A DNA stretch of 64,000 nucleotides, taken from contig JARGSG010000212.1 in assembly GCA_030374805.1 (NCBI GenBank), forward strand, positions 1 through 64,000, written 5' to 3'. Both the position numbers and the translations under genes were made by a program. The DNA comes from Gracilaria gracilis (Eukaryota > Rhodophyta > Florideophyceae > Gracilariales > Gracilariaceae). The notes beneath the pieces are model-generated. The model was not told the DNA's origin. It did no database searches and saw only the letters and a program-made list of their open reading frames with translations. Numbering within the stretch: the first letter of the stretch is position 1; each line of letters begins with the position of its first letter. Positions 44,647 to 55,925 of the stretch are shown one piece after another.

Positions 44647-46414
44647 CCATTTCTTCTTTCTTCCTGTGCTCCTTCTCACCAGCGGCTAAACCACCTGCAG
44701 TGGCTTCAGATGCATTCCGAATCCTCTCAGACAGACCTGCAATATCGTCCACTTCACCATCACCTTCATCCAAACCAGGAGCTTCTCGCTCGTCCTTCTC
44801 AGCAGGATCCGCTTCTTCCGGGTTCCGACTTTCTACATTAAAGTAGCGCTTCCCCTTGAATGCCACCCGTTTCTCGTCATCATTATCAGACCCCCCACCA
44901 TCCTTTATTTCTTTCAAAAGCTCAAGCGCTTCTCTCCTTTGCCGTTCTTGAGCTGCCTGCATAAACCGCATACCCATCAGTCCCTTGGGCTTCTTCGCGT
45001 TCGCGGTTTCCTCCTCAAGCTCGGCCTCAATCCCGTTAAGCTTCTCTTGCAACCCTTCTTCCGTTTCACTTTCATCGTCAGCACTGTCCTCAGCTTCAGA
45101 GTCGTCACTGTCCACCGGAACGCCCTGCTTCTTCATCAACTCCTGATGCAAACGCAGTTGTTCCTCTATAGCTGCCTTTGTGTCCCCTTCGCGCTTCGTT
45201 TCAGCTCTCGAAAGCTTTCGTCGCACCCATTTAGACGTGTTCTTGTGTCTCAAAGTCATGCGTTCTTCCGCGCGTCGCCGTTCCGCCTTCATGAGGGCTT
45301 CCTCCTCATCCTCACTTCCAGCCATTTCTGCTACCTTCTCACGTTCCTTCTTCATCATTCGTCGATACTTCTTGCTCTTGATCTTCTTGATGCGTTTCAT
45401 CTTACGTTCATAGTGAAACATAAGCGAGCGCATTTTGGCCAATTGGTGTCTTCGCTCCATGATTTCTTCCTTGGAAACTTCTGAGACACCAAGGTTGTCA
45501 ATGGCCTTCTCTTCCCCATTGACCACCTGCTTCTCACTCGCCACGCCTGCCTGGACAAGCAAGTTGCGAATCTCCTGCTCATATTCATTGATCGGTTGGA
45601 AATTGCCAGCAATATCCCCACTGTGCCGCCCAATCGTTGCACCAGGTCCATTGAGCGGGAATACAAGTTGCTCAGCCTTCCGATTATCCCTAACAACGTT
45701 CGCCCACTTATCCGAAACGGTTTCCGTCACCTTTTCATACGCCGCAGCCCTCGCGATACGTCCTTGCACCGGCTGCGGCAAAGGAACTGAAAGCTGTTTC
45801 TTGCCGTGACTGTGCAAGCGATTCACCTTCTTCTCAAGCTGCGCAATGGCCAGCCCTTTATCACCATCGGCCGCTTTCCCCAACGCACTGAGCATTCGTT
45901 GCATCATGTCCTTCTGCGAAATGGATTCCGTACCCGGTGCAGAGTGTATTGCTTGCTCGCCCACAACGGGGGCAACGGTTCGAGCCTCTCGCAAACGACG
46001 CCTATCAAGGTCGCGACGGTTGGTGGCAGCAAACGCAACGTCTGCAAGCTTCTGTTCATCTGGGTCGGACTCTTCGACGTCGTCAGCGTCAAGAATGTCG
46101 TCGGGTAGGTCTTCAGACTCATCGTGCTCTTCACGCAGCGGCGCGGAGAGTTTCTTCGCGGTGGCCGAGACGGCTTGGTTGTCGACAGCGGGAACGGAAG
46201 AAAGCATGTCAGAAAGCAGGACGCCCTCGCCCTCGTCGGGATCGAGCTCCTGGTGTTCGTCGTCCGATGCATCGGGTTGATCGCGGGCGGTTCGCTTTGA
46301 CGACGGGATATCCAGGGAAGAGAGCGACGCGAGGTCGGAATCGATTTCTTCATCGGAGGAGGGTTCGGGGACGCGTGAAATAGGGGCGATGTCGTCGGTT
46401 TCGGGGTCGCTCAT
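43382..46414 (-). CDS. UTP14: UTP14, U3 snoRNP / small-subunit processome component
   Basis: A 1010-residue intronless frame. UTP14 is a nucleolar protein of the SSU processome needed for 18S rRNA maturation, and in yeast it recruits and activates the helicase Dhr1. Signatures seen here are the acidic Ser/Asp/Glu-rich N-terminal third, the basic motif KIKSKKYRRMMKKE around residue 340, a middle Glu/Lys-rich coiled region, repeated SNPWL / DNPWLQ tryptophan motifs (about 610-800), the GWGKWDGAG motif near 870, and the C-terminal HVILDEKR...PFPYAKREEWE...RTPI block. The length is somewhat above the roughly 770-900 residues of human and yeast proteins, owing to low-complexity inserts. The ATG at 46414 lies in a GC-rich start region. 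Its 3' part has been copied twice to the left. Confidence 0.92.
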   Translation of the reverse strand: MSDPETDDIAPISRVPEPSSDEEIDSDLASLSSLDIPSSKRTARDQPDASDDEHQELDPDEGEGVLLSDMLSSVPAVDNQAVSATAKKLSAPLREEHDESEDLPDDILDADDVEESDPDEQKLADVAFAATNRRDLDRRRLREARTVAPVVGEQAIHSAPGTESISQKDMMQRMLSALGKAADGDKGLAIAQLEKKVNRLHSHGKKQLSVPLPQPVQGRIARAAAYEKVTETVSDKWANVVRDNRKAEQLVFPLNGPGATIGRHSGDIAGNFQPINEYEQEIRNLLVQAGVASEKQVVNGEEKAIDNLGVSEVSKEEIMERRHQLAKMRSLMFHYERKMKRIKKIKSKKYRRMMKKEREKVAEMAGSEDEEEALMKAERRRAEERMTLRHKNTSKWVRRKLSRAETKREGDTKAAIEEQLRLHQELMKKQGVPVDSDDSEAEDSADDESETEEGLQEKLNGIEAELEEETANAKKPKGLMGMRFMQAAQERQRREALELLKEIKDGGGSDNDDEKRVAFKGKRYFNVESRNPEEADPAEKDEREAPGLDEGDGEVDDIAGLSERIRNASEATAGGLAAGEKEHRKKEEMANKEKRLQLNQRISVDVNPIRIANRSTSGVDVDSNPWLKTAERIEANDEEEQNVNDSHASVKKEHVPAAVRKVSKVEKSKKNGKEPKTSNSGEASPTAATQSGTSVEIGSNPWLESGDKEEAADVGSKDLRDSVEKGDARDADGTASKKKKKNDKNKRGKRVELKQTSSEGAKRVADANRTEIRVAAVDNPWLQPGAGKQKSSKSKKAKRKRTKAADELAASKRARTEDDEEDTMARMRQVAAAFAGAGGAEEEDFEAAKREEVEAAMPDAKDIQAEVLPGWGKWDGAGVRKRKGESAFARAARERLAAARRAAVGGRKDAKLKHVILDEKRVKQAAMLTMAQVPFPYAKREEWEMEVRTPICKELMTGGRYSRVVRPRVRKRVGEGIDPIAETSGGKRAVLKMRKERAEKRERARKGLMR

Positions 46415-47462
46415 GGCGACGGCGGCGGTGGGTGTTTGCCGGGCGCGGTCGCGGCGCGGAGGCGGAGTAGACCGGTGACTTGACGAGAGTTGGTGGCCCG
46501 GACAGATGGGCTGGACTGGCTAAACTGAATGGGGAACGGGGCGAGCGTTGTGCTGGGGTGAGGTAGAGGAGCGGGTGGGACAGATTGTTGTGGGGGGGGC
46601 TCAATGCAGGTGGTGGGTGCTGCAATCCGCGACGAGGATGCTCGCTCTGCACGTCGGCGGTGGCGCAACTTTGCAAGAAATAAAGTATATTAAATTAAAG
46701 TAGTTTCTGTTGCGAGTCGCAACTTGGGAGCTCCCGATTGCGGTCGAAAACGTTCGCTCTGGATTTGTACCGACGGTACCAACGGTATCGTAAAGTTACC
46801 AACGGTAGAGGAGTGTGGCGCTATCATCTTGCAGCTGGTCATGTGCCTACAAGGCACAACGGCAGAACTACAAACACAGGAGTTGTTTAAAATGCGTGCA
46901 CCGTATCTAATCGCTTCTTTCACAGCGTCATTTTGTTATGAAATGTTGGGCAATGGAGCACAAGACTTCACTCAAGTTGGGCGCGTCAATTTCACACTGC
47001 CCGTTCGCCCCTCTTAGCGAGAGAGAGGGAGCGTCCACATATTTTGTTTCATGTCCCCGCGCACGAGTGACGACGGTTACGACAAGGCGGCAGTTTCGCA
47101 ACGCGCGATCGCCCAACTTCACGTTCGTGTCTCTTTGGAGACCAAAGTCTTTGCACGTGGCGCTCCATAACATCTGAGCAATGATTGGCTGTCCATCATA
47201 ACCTTGCCAAATAATTGCACGCCATGTGGCCAACTTGCTTGTTCACCATTGCGTTGATCCGTCGGATCAAACACCGCATTGCGCCGTGAATTCAACTGGA
47301 GATCATTCGCCTCGCGACCCGTCGGCGGCCCGCCGCCCGCCGTCGTCCGACTCTCCCATCACCTCTTCCTTTCCGGTCTTTCACCATTTCCGGCGTCGCA
47401 CAACTCTCCCAACAAAGTCATTTCATCGTCCACTTCCTCAAACTTGCATTCCCCGCGTCACC
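46415..47462. other. Divergent intergenic region between UTP14 and argininosuccinate lyase
   Basis: About 1 kb. The repeated word ACCAACGGTA (46777-46786 and 46798-46807, also CGACGGTACC) is the only pattern; the same word occurs again near 53018. The frame from 47226 that joins the lyase start has no ATG. No other gene is supported. Confidence 0.5.
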
Positions 47463-48839
47463 ATGTCTATGTGGGGCGGTCGTTTCGATGCCGCGCCAAA
47501 CGCCCTCGTCGCCAAGATGGGCGAGTCCATCTCCTACGATCGTCGTCTCTACAAGCACGACATTCGGGGCTCTATAGCCCACGCCCAGATGCTCGCCCGG
47601 CAAGGAATCATTCCAGACTCCGACGCCGCCACCATCACTAACGGTCTCACCCAGATCCAGACCGAGATAGATTCCGGCCAGTTCCAGTGGTCAGAGGCTT
47701 TGGAAGACGTGCACATGAACATTGAAAGCAGACTCACCGAGCTTGTTGGCGCCTCTGGCGCCCGCTTACACGCAGGTCGCTCGCGCAATGACCAGATTGC
47801 CACCGACTTTCGTCTGTATTTGCGGGATGAAGTCGATGTGTTGCGTGCATATGTCGTCGATGTTCAGCGCGCCTTGGTTCAATTGGCTAATGAACATACC
47901 GAAACCGTTATGCCGGGTTTCACTCATTTGCAGCATGCGCAACCTATCGTGCTTGCTCACTATCTACTGGCGTACACGGAGATGTTTGAACGAGATGTTT
48001 TGCGCCTCAACGACTGGCGAAGGAGAATGAACTATCTGCCGTTGGGGTCTAGCGCGCTGGCTGGATCCACCTTGCCGTTGGATAGAAAGTGGGTTGCTGA
48101 ACAGTTGGGGTTTGATGGCTTGTGTGAGAACTCTCTTGACGCTGTCAGCGATCGCGACTTTGCCATTGAGCTTGTTTCCGTGTGCAGCATGATCATGATG
48201 CACTTGTCCAGAATGAGCGAGGACATCATATTCTGGATGAGTCAGGAGGCAGGCTGGGTCGAACTTGGCGATGAGTTCTGCACTGGAAGCTCTCTCATGC
48301 CACAGAAGAAGAACCCGGACATGTGCGAACTTACAAGGGGGAAAACGGCACGCGTGTACGGTAATCTCACCACGGTGTTTACAATCATGAAAGGTATACC
48401 GCTTGCGTACAACAGAGACATGCAAGAAGACAAAGAGCCTGTGTTCGACGCAGTCGATACCGTCAAGCTCGTGCTCTCCGTTTATGGGCCGATGATCAAG
48501 TCAATGAAGGTCAACAAGGAGCGCATGTACGAAGCTGCGAGCGACCCGGCCCTCATGGCAACAGATTTGGCAGAGTGGCTCGTCAAGCAAGGCATGCCGT
48601 TCCGGGATTCTCACCATCGAGTTGGCAAGTTGGTCGGGCACAGTAGAAAGATTGGCGTTCCTCTGGATCAACTCTCTCTCGAACAGATGAAGAGCGTTAT
48701 CCCTGAGGCCAACGAAGAGTGCTTGGATCTCTGGAAACCAGAGAAGAGCGTGGTGCTAAGGGATATCCCAGGTGGCACGGCGCCAAACCAGGCTAGACAA
48801 CAAATCGAGACGAAATGGGCGTATTTACTCAATCAATAA
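47463..48839 (+). CDS. ASL: Argininosuccinate lyase
   Basis: 458 residues, a normal length for the family. The enzyme cleaves argininosuccinate to arginine and fumarate, the last step of arginine synthesis, and works as a homotetramer. It shows the N-terminal MWGGRF, the SRLTELVGASGARLHAGRSRNDQ block, TVMPGFTHLQHAQP, and the fumarase/lyase superfamily signature GSSLMPQKKNPD (about residues 275-286), which holds the catalytic serine loop. The start is chosen at ATG 47463 (MSMWGGRFD), where homology begins. The frame is open upstream but has no ATG, so there is no plastid transit peptide in this model. No introns. Convergent with the ERV41/thioredoxin gene. Confidence 0.96.
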   Translation: MSMWGGRFDAAPNALVAKMGESISYDRRLYKHDIRGSIAHAQMLARQGIIPDSDAATITNGLTQIQTEIDSGQFQWSEALEDVHMNIESRLTELVGASGARLHAGRSRNDQIATDFRLYLRDEVDVLRAYVVDVQRALVQLANEHTETVMPGFTHLQHAQPIVLAHYLLAYTEMFERDVLRLNDWRRRMNYLPLGSSALAGSTLPLDRKWVAEQLGFDGLCENSLDAVSDRDFAIELVSVCSMIMMHLSRMSEDIIFWMSQEAGWVELGDEFCTGSSLMPQKKNPDMCELTRGKTARVYGNLTTVFTIMKGIPLAYNRDMQEDKEPVFDAVDTVKLVLSVYGPMIKSMKVNKERMYEAASDPALMATDLAEWLVKQGMPFRDSHHRVGKLVGHSRKIGVPLDQLSLEQMKSVIPEANEECLDLWKPEKSVVLRDIPGGTAPNQARQQIETKWAYLLNQ

Positions 48840-49149
48840 TCTATACTTGAACACCTCTACAAACGCCCTTCAAGTTCTTAGCAATGAAGTGAAACATACA
48901 GGCCGCAAGTCCATTCGCCCGCTTTGCTAGTGCGGCTGCTGCTGCCGGTCAAAATCTTTTGCACCTCACCCCATGATCCAAGAGCCGCCGTGTTTTGAAT
49001 TGCACTGACGACTCGCCATCGAAACAGTGTAACATAGTGCCTTGTTGGTTCCCCACCACCAAGGGGAGTGTACACGGTACTGACCCCGTAGTTTCTTATC
49101 AGTGGTTTACAACTTGTTGAATGATGATACGGTTGTTACATTGGTTCAT
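48840..49149. other. Short convergent intergenic region
   Basis: 310 bp between the stop codons of two convergent genes. No feature seen. Confidence 0.5.
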
Positions 49150-50599
49150 TTATGTGAGTTTGCTAGAAGGAGTGAGCGGGGAAGACATCTTGCGTTGCAA
49201 ACTGTGGATGACACCGTCCATGAGAGAGAATACTGTAAAAGTACCGCCCACAATGGCGCATAACGATGTGATGAACTCGTACCATCTTCTTCCTGCTCGC
49301 GAAATGATGACGGCAGTGGGCGAAAGATCATACGAAAAGCGAGCCTCTGGTACAGTGGCATCTGCCTTGTACTGCTGGTTTGATGTTGTCATCTGCAATT
49401 GTGATGTGAAATGGTAAAGAAGAAGGGTTAGAACAGTGTGCCACGCGATGAGGGTAGAACAGAGCTTAAGGTAGCCTGAAAGTTGCAAAAGCGTTAACGT
49501 ATGGAACATACCTGGTACCCAAGAATTCTACCGGTAGATCGCCCGGATCCAGTCTCGAAAGTAGTTGAAACGACCTTGATGTAATGTTCGTGCGACATGT
49601 GCCCGTAAAGGTTGACGAACAACTTCTCATCGAGGGGGTTGAAGTTACGTCTGACATCTTCCGGAACCTTCCTGAGTTGGTTCGGCGAAAGAGGTTGGCC
49701 AAAGGAAAGATGGTGAATCAAGTGAGAAGTGTTGGTACTCTTCTGATCAAAGTTGTGAGCGTCACTTTTCGCAATGACATGGAAGTTACCGGGCACTCTG
49801 TTGACCTGCAACTTGCCACGCAGCAACATCCCTCATGCCACTGGTACTTGAGGGGGTGATCTTCCGGCGGAGTGTCAGACACCTTGACAATGTAGTCCGT
49901 GAAGGCCTGCAGAGTTCGATCGCCGCCATAGTTGTTCTCCAGCGGGTTGACGCCCTTGAACATCATGAAGGTGGGGTAGCCCGCAATCTTGGTGGCCTCG
50001 CACAATCGGCGCTGCGCGACGCAATCAACCTGCGCGATTTTGACATTCGGTCGCACAGACGGCAGCGTTGCGGCCAATTTCTGCCAAAGAGGGAGCACCA
50101 TCTTACAAAACATACACCAGTTGACGTAGTAGAGCACAAAGGTGTACTCATTCTCCTTCAGGTAGCGGCCGTACGAGTTGGCATCAAGCTCGGTGGCATG
50201 TGCGGGGGAGTGGGCAACACGCTCGGTCTGAGGCGGCATGACTTCCTTGTAAGGCTGCATGTGAGTCTGGCCATGCTCCGCGGACAGCACAGTCTTCTCT
50301 ATGCGGCCGGTGACATCCAAGCGCGAGTTGCCCAGAAAGTCCCACGCCTCGATGGTAGCATAGCGGCACGGCAGCTCGAAGAAGGACAAGCTGAAGTTGA
50401 TATCAAGCAGCTCCTCAGAGTTGCTGTCCAGAACCAGGCGCGATTTGGTGTCGCCGCGTACGTAGTTGACCACCTCGCAGAAGAGCACAACGCTGATAAC
50501 GGCCGCCACTGACAGCGACAGAAGGCCGCCGCGTCTGGTGGCGTGCGTGAGATCACGCGGCACCTTGCGGAAAAGGTCCACCGTCGCGAGCTTGAGCAT
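49150..50599 (-). CDS. ERV41/ERGIC-thioredoxin fusion (PDIL5-like), one intron, apparent frameshift
   Basis: Domain order matches plant PDI-like 5-3/5-4. The ERGIC N-terminal domain (DLFRKVPRDL, then a membrane helix at about 27-46) is followed by a thioredoxin domain with active site WCMFCK (Cys162 and Cys165) and cis-proline GYPT (209). The ERV41 lumenal domain follows (VPGNFHV, HLIHHLSFG, NPLDE) and a second membrane helix (EFITSLCAIVGGTFTVFSLMDGVIH). Such proteins cycle between ER and Golgi. The intron at 49511-49393 (119 nt, GTATGT...TTGCAG) joins GYQ to MTTSNQQY in frame. One base is missing near 49830 (HEGC to LLRGKLQ); adding one base gives exactly 444 codons. This may be an assembly error or a real null. 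The ATG at 50599 is 5' of the conserved start. Confidence 0.85.
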
Positions 50600-51080
50600 G
50601 TTGTTCAACTCGAGCCGCACTCCAAAAGCGCCACAAGCGTCGCGTTGCGTCGCGTCGCGTCGCGCCGCGCCTGCACGAATTGCGTCAGCCGCAACGGTGC
50701 CAATGGGCTGCGGCACTGCGCGGCCGCCGATTCAGCACGCGCGCGCGCGCCTTCGCTGCCACGCTTTCGTTTGGATGAAGTTATTGGCGGCGCAGTCAGT
50801 CAGCTTGTGCAGTACGTGTAGCGCGCCGATTGGCCGACGCGCGCGCGAAGCGCAGTGACGTGTTGTTGCTGCTCGTCGTGGCGGCGCGGCGCGGCGGGTG
50901 TGAGATTTGCTCCGTGTCACCGTCGTGGATGCGCGCGGTCATCATCGTGCTCGAGCGCGCGCCGGGCGGTGCATCATATGCGCCGGCGCGCTTCCTCCCG
51001 CCAGCTCGCGTCTGCCCGGCCACTCCCTCACCCCCTTCCCCCCCCCCCACCCCCCCGCGCAGCCACCCGCCGCCGGCCTG
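50600..51080. promoter_or_regulatory. Shared divergent promoter region, GC-rich
   Basis: 481 bp between the start codons of the ERV41/thioredoxin gene (minus) and phosphofructokinase (plus). It carries a GCGTC-type pentamer run (about 50638-50668), a CG dinucleotide run (about 50738-50750) and a poly-C tract (about 51028-51055). No TATA box is seen. The arrangement implies a bidirectional CpG-rich promoter. Confidence 0.5.
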
Positions 51081-52861
51081 ATGCGCTTCTCCGTCCGCAG
51101 GAGCCGCCGGCCGCACGGCAGCCAGCCTGCGGCGTCGCCGCTCGACATGAGTGCGTTCAACGTGTCCCGTCCCGTGCGCATCGACCGCAGCCGACAGACG
51201 TGGCCGTACGTGGTCAAGTGTACTGCCGCCACGCCCAATCCGCGCGTCAAGAAGCCGAAGCCGCCCACGCCGCCCAACGTGCAGGGAGGCGATCTGCCCC
51301 CGTATAGACTGCACGTCGCGCCTCATCTCTCTGACTACATTGAGGACGTTCCGGCGTACAAGTCGCCGCTTTTACGTACCAGACGGCTTAATACTTTCGT
51401 CCCGCCTGGCGACGTTATTCTTGGCGATATCTCCCTCAACACGCACAATCAGCCGCAGCTCTTGGAAGCCTTTTTGCGCGCTGGGCCTTGTCGCTCCATC
51501 CGTTTTGCGGACGGTGTGCGTGCTGCTGTGGTGTCCTGTGGCGGAATTTGTCCAGGCATCAATACCGTCATCAAGGAAATCACGCTTTGTCTATTGCGCT
51601 ACGGAGCTTCCAAGGTGTTTGGCGTTCGCCACGGATACCGTGGCTTTTATTCCAGTCACTGGCAGGAGCTCACCGCCGAAAACATACTGGGACTCAACAA
51701 GAAGGGTGGCAGTGTGCTGGGATCAAGTCGAGGCGGTTTTGACTTGGAGCGTATCGTCGATGCCATTGAGACACGCCGCATCGACCAGGTGTTTGTCATC
51801 GGTGGTGATGGCACAATTATGGGTTGCTACAAGATTTTCGAGGAAGTGGTTAGAAGACGATTGAAGACAAGCGTCGTCAGCATTCCGAAGACCATTGACA
51901 ATGACATCGCCGTCATTGACAGATCGTTTGGTACGTACACCGCCCTTGGAAACAACAGCGAGCAGCGAGCAGCCATATACTAACATAAATTTGGGGCTAT
52001 GCGTTTACCGTCATGTGCGTTGAACAGGCTTCGAAACAGCCGTAGATGAATCGCAACGTGCAATCAATGCTGCTTTCACGGAGGCTACGTCATTTCCGGA
52101 CTGCATAGCCATTGTTAAGCTGAGTAAGTTCCCCCATGCCGACACTCTTCCATCCACCTTTTCAAAACATTACCAACCACAGACAAGCTGACACGTCTCT
52201 ACCGATTTCAGTGGGACGAAACTCCGGGTTTATCGCATGTCAAGCATCTCTTGCTTCGGAAGAGGTAGATTGCTGTCTTATTCCAGAGGAGCCGTTTACA
52301 CTTCACGGCCCAAATGGTGTTCTAGCGTACGTAGAGCAGAAACTGGATGAGCAAGGGCATTGTGTTATTGTAGTAGCCGAGGGCGCCGGAGGTTTCAAGG
52401 ATAGAGGCTTAGATGTTGGTGTTCATTTGCTGAAAGAAACACAAAAGTATTTTGATGCGAGACATCGCGAGGTGAACACCAAGTATCTGGACCCGTAAGT
52501 TATGCGCCATGTCATATACCTTCATACTGTACCAGATGAGGAATGAACTGACGCTGTGGTTTTTCTTTCGCACGAGCACAGGACATACCAGATTCGAGCT
52601 ATCCCTACCACTACACATGATAACATTCTATGCATTTTACTTGCGCATGCTGCTGTGCATGGCGCGTATGCTGGATATACCGGGTTTTCTTCTGGGATTA
52701 TCAACAGTCGAAACGTCTTGATACCGCTGCATATGTTGACCGGAATACAGAAGACCGTCGACACAGAGAAAAGCGACTGGCAGAGGCTCAGGATGTCGAC
52801 AGGGCAACCAGAGTGGACTGTTTCTGAAGAGGAGGAAACTCTGGACGGAGGAGGCGTGTGA
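51081..52861 (+). CDS. PFK: ATP-dependent 6-phosphofructokinase, plant-type, four exons
   Basis: It phosphorylates fructose 6-phosphate to the 1,6-bisphosphate in glycolysis. Exons are 51081-51930, 52028-52123, 52212-52494 and 52582-52861; all introns are GT...AG (97, 88 and 87 nt), and the spliced length is exactly 503 codons. Motifs are CGGICPGINTVI (about residue 153), GGDGT (241), PKTIDNDI (269), then across intron 2 KLMGRNSGFIA, and across intron 3 LDPTYQIRAIP. GGDGT, not GGDD, argues for ATP and against pyrophosphate as donor. Protein homology begins well inside, so ATG 51147 (MSAFNVSRP) is an alternative start. The N-terminal 60 residues are basic and could carry a targeting signal. 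Confidence 0.93.
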
Positions 52862-55800
52862 AATGTTTGTGCAGCGTTCGGCAAGGTGATTGACTACGTT
52901 CTGGGGATGGCAATCCCATGGGGATGGCAGTTTTCAATTTTGTTCTTCGCGTTTCGTACTGTCGGATCAGTCCGGGGGCAGTTTCTGGCTTTGTACCCTT
53001 GTATCATCTTGTTACCAACGGTAGCTTTACCGTTGTACCGCTCCCACGCAGGCAATGTACGTAGCGTTATGCAGTGTTGTTGGGATATTGCATGTCATTC
53101 TGTTCTTCCTGTAGCATGTAGCATAAAGTGATAGACCAATCCTCGTGTTTCTGGATGGGATTATTCTTTATCGAAGTTGCAGATATACACCACAATCATT
53201 CGAAGGTCAAAACCATAATTTCGATCCACCGAAGAAGTCTATGCAAACCGCTGTGAACCCTTCCTGTGGACGTTCGAAAAGCCCCCGAACAACCCACACT
53301 TGCCCATAAACATGAGCTGATCGTATCATGTAATCACGCTCAACAGAGGAGAATCAAGTGCCTGTCACGATTGATTGAACCATGAGTGAATAGATCCGTG
53401 GGCGTCTCCTTCCGGAATACGATCTGCCTGGCCGTTCTTACGAGGCGTTGGGAGAGTTTGATCAAACAAAACCCCTTCTCCTACGGAAGGCAAACCTTGG
53501 ACGGCCTTCGGTGTTTGGAAACACGTTTCCTCACCGGTATCGATCCCTTTTATCGCTCATGTGGTGGGGCGGACAGTTGCTTCTACGCAAGGTGATCGTT
53601 TAAGAACAGTGCGAAGCCAAGTGAAGGAAATCTTCTTCGTGGTTTGTTCCGCAGACAGGTTGTTGGGCAGTGACGAATGTAGCTCAGAGAGAACATATAA
53701 ATCCAACAGTGCGAACGTCGGAAGGTGTGGCCTTTTCTTCTTTAACATGGACATCAACTTTCTTCTTATTGTTTAAACACTGGTTTATTAGACAGTAGCG
53801 TTTACCCGCATAGGTTGAAAGCCTTCTTGATGAATGAAACCTTTCAGCAGCGATTCTACTCCAACCTCCAGTAATTGATGGCTGAGTCCACATTCTAGAA
53901 GAAGTACTGGACTGAATGCTACCTTTCTCTGCGAAACGTTATCCCTCATCACGGTGATGGTTGTTTCCCCTTCCTGGGCGTCGAGGGCTAGTTATTGGTG
54001 ACATTAATAAGAAATGGCCTGAAAAGATACTGGCTTTCGTCTTGAGAGAAGCGGTGACGCTTCTTTCATCAGAAACATTGCGCACTAAGTTGAAGGTAGA
54101 TCTGTGTCCTTATAAAGACGCACACACACGCACACATACGGAACACACATGCATGCACATATATACGCACGGAGAGAGAAAAACATTATTACCCACGACA
54201 GCATGGGGGAAGGGTAAAAAACGCGTCTTCTCCTTCAACGGGTATTTCCTTCTCTCCCTCTCACTCTCTCTATGTGAAAACACGTAAGCTAGTTCTTCGT
54301 ACGCGTGGGTTTGTTCACATCAGCCTTCTTGACATTCTCTCTAGGGTTTCATCCGCTAGAGAAAAAGTTAGTGTACAATCGCAGATCGGGAGCGCTTGTA
54401 CACTAGCCTGTATCTTGAGCGATGTGGAACACTTTGAAAACATGAACTGTTGGGCAGATAGACATTGTTGTATCTTTCAGGTTACATGACTCGCCCTGTT
54501 TCTTTGCACAACTGTTGTAGCTTCTGAGGCTGTTGTTCCCATTGCGCGAAGCTGCAAAAGTTCCATCATCCGAGTGACACTGTCGCACGGATAATTGTAC
54601 TACCGTATCGCTAACGCCTGCGCAACAAAAGGGCCGATTTAGGGGACCAGGACTCTTATCACTGTTCCGTTCCGTTTCATGAGGTATGTATCCCTATTTG
54701 ACTCTTGTCACATTTGCTCAACCTTCAACCAAATACGTTCACTTTGGTCAGACGGGTCAGAACTTTGACTCAGAAGGTAACGAACGACGGTTTGAACATC
54801 CATTTTCTTTACCAAAACTCTGTTTTCTTCGTTTTTCACAGCGTCAAACTGATACGATATCGACTTGACGCCCCGGAAACTCTGGGAAGAGAGACAACGC
54901 TCCGAAAGAGGACGACAGGCCGGATATAAGCTTGTTCCTCCGGCGCAATCTTGTCAGCTGGGCAGCACATTGCTGTAAAGTACTTCACTGTTGATCATTA
55001 AAGAACCCTACCAATGTTCTGTTACCAGACGGTATATCTAACAGGCCCTGCCTTCTTCTTCTTCAATGCAAACCAAATCTTTCTGCTATTGAACCGAAGG
55101 GGTGTGAAGCTTCGGATGAAGCTTTTGCTGTTTAGAAGGCCAAGAACTTCCTAGCGGTTGTTTGTGTCGAAACAAGTCTGATTCGATAGGCCTTCTGTAC
55201 TATGGCTACAGAGTACAGAAGAATGGCGCTAACTTTAGATAGCTCCTGCTGGGAAATGCGTTTGCAAAAGGAAGGTCGCGAGAGCAACCACGTGCTGAAT
55301 GAGGGCTCTTGCAACCCGTGTCCAACTGATTCGTGTCAACAGCGCGAACTCTGTCACCGACATTGCTGGCCCGTACCCACGTCAACTGTTCGTACCTTCC
55401 ATACGTCCTGCGCACCATACGTTCCAATTCTCCTGTCCCCGTCATCTCAAGCAATGGGCAAGGTTACATAAGCCCGGGAAGAATATGATGACACGCCTGT
55501 CCCTAGCAACGTGGCGCCTACGCTTCTTCACTGCTGTTTAGTGATGGGAAATGTACCGACCCCCAACAGCTGAGGAGCGTGCACCCATATGCGCCATTAA
55601 CTATCAACATCACAGAAAAATTGAACACACTCCCGCATCCACGACCAGAACGGTGGCGATATTGCGTATCGTTATGCACTAGATGCGGCACACGACGGTT
55701 GGCCGTCGTGGGTGGCCTGGTGCATAGTGATAGGAAGCGGCTCACTATGCCATGAAGCAGGATGCGCCGTTTTACCGTGACGGTGAGTGAGGTATTGTTG

Positions 55801-55925
55801 TGGCTAAGAACGTGGCGGGGCGCTCGTTGTCACTCTTTGTATAAAGATGGCTGTCGTCTGTTGACGGCTGTCGTTGTATTCACTTTGCCTTTCCGTCCTC
55901 TGTACGCTGTGTTTGCCTTAGCAGC
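52862..55925. other. 3-kb stretch without a convincing gene
   Basis: The best coding hint is an open frame at 53394-53603 (69 codons, RGRLLPEYDLPGRSYEAL), directly after an AG that could be an acceptor. It has no recognised family and ends at a TAA. A CA-rich run is at 54121-54165. ACCAACGGTAG near 53018 repeats a word seen upstream of argininosuccinate lyase. Other frames are short and composition-driven. Confidence 0.4.
54121..54165 (+). repeat. CA-rich microsatellite
   Basis: Imperfect (CA)n with CG and CATG interruptions, beginning CACACACACGCACACA. Confidence 0.8.

Noticed and set aside
46724..47017. 97-codon frame upstream of argininosuccinate lyase
   Set aside because: It begins at TTG, not ATG, has no recognised domain, and overlaps equally long frames on the other strand.
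47226..47462. In-frame upstream extension of argininosuccinate lyase
   Set aside because: It contains no ATG, and its Pro/Arg/Ser-rich content does not resemble the family; the start at 47463 fits homology.
53800..53900. Possible tRNA-like stretch
   Set aside because: No consistent acceptor, anticodon and T-arm pairing could be drawn on either strand.
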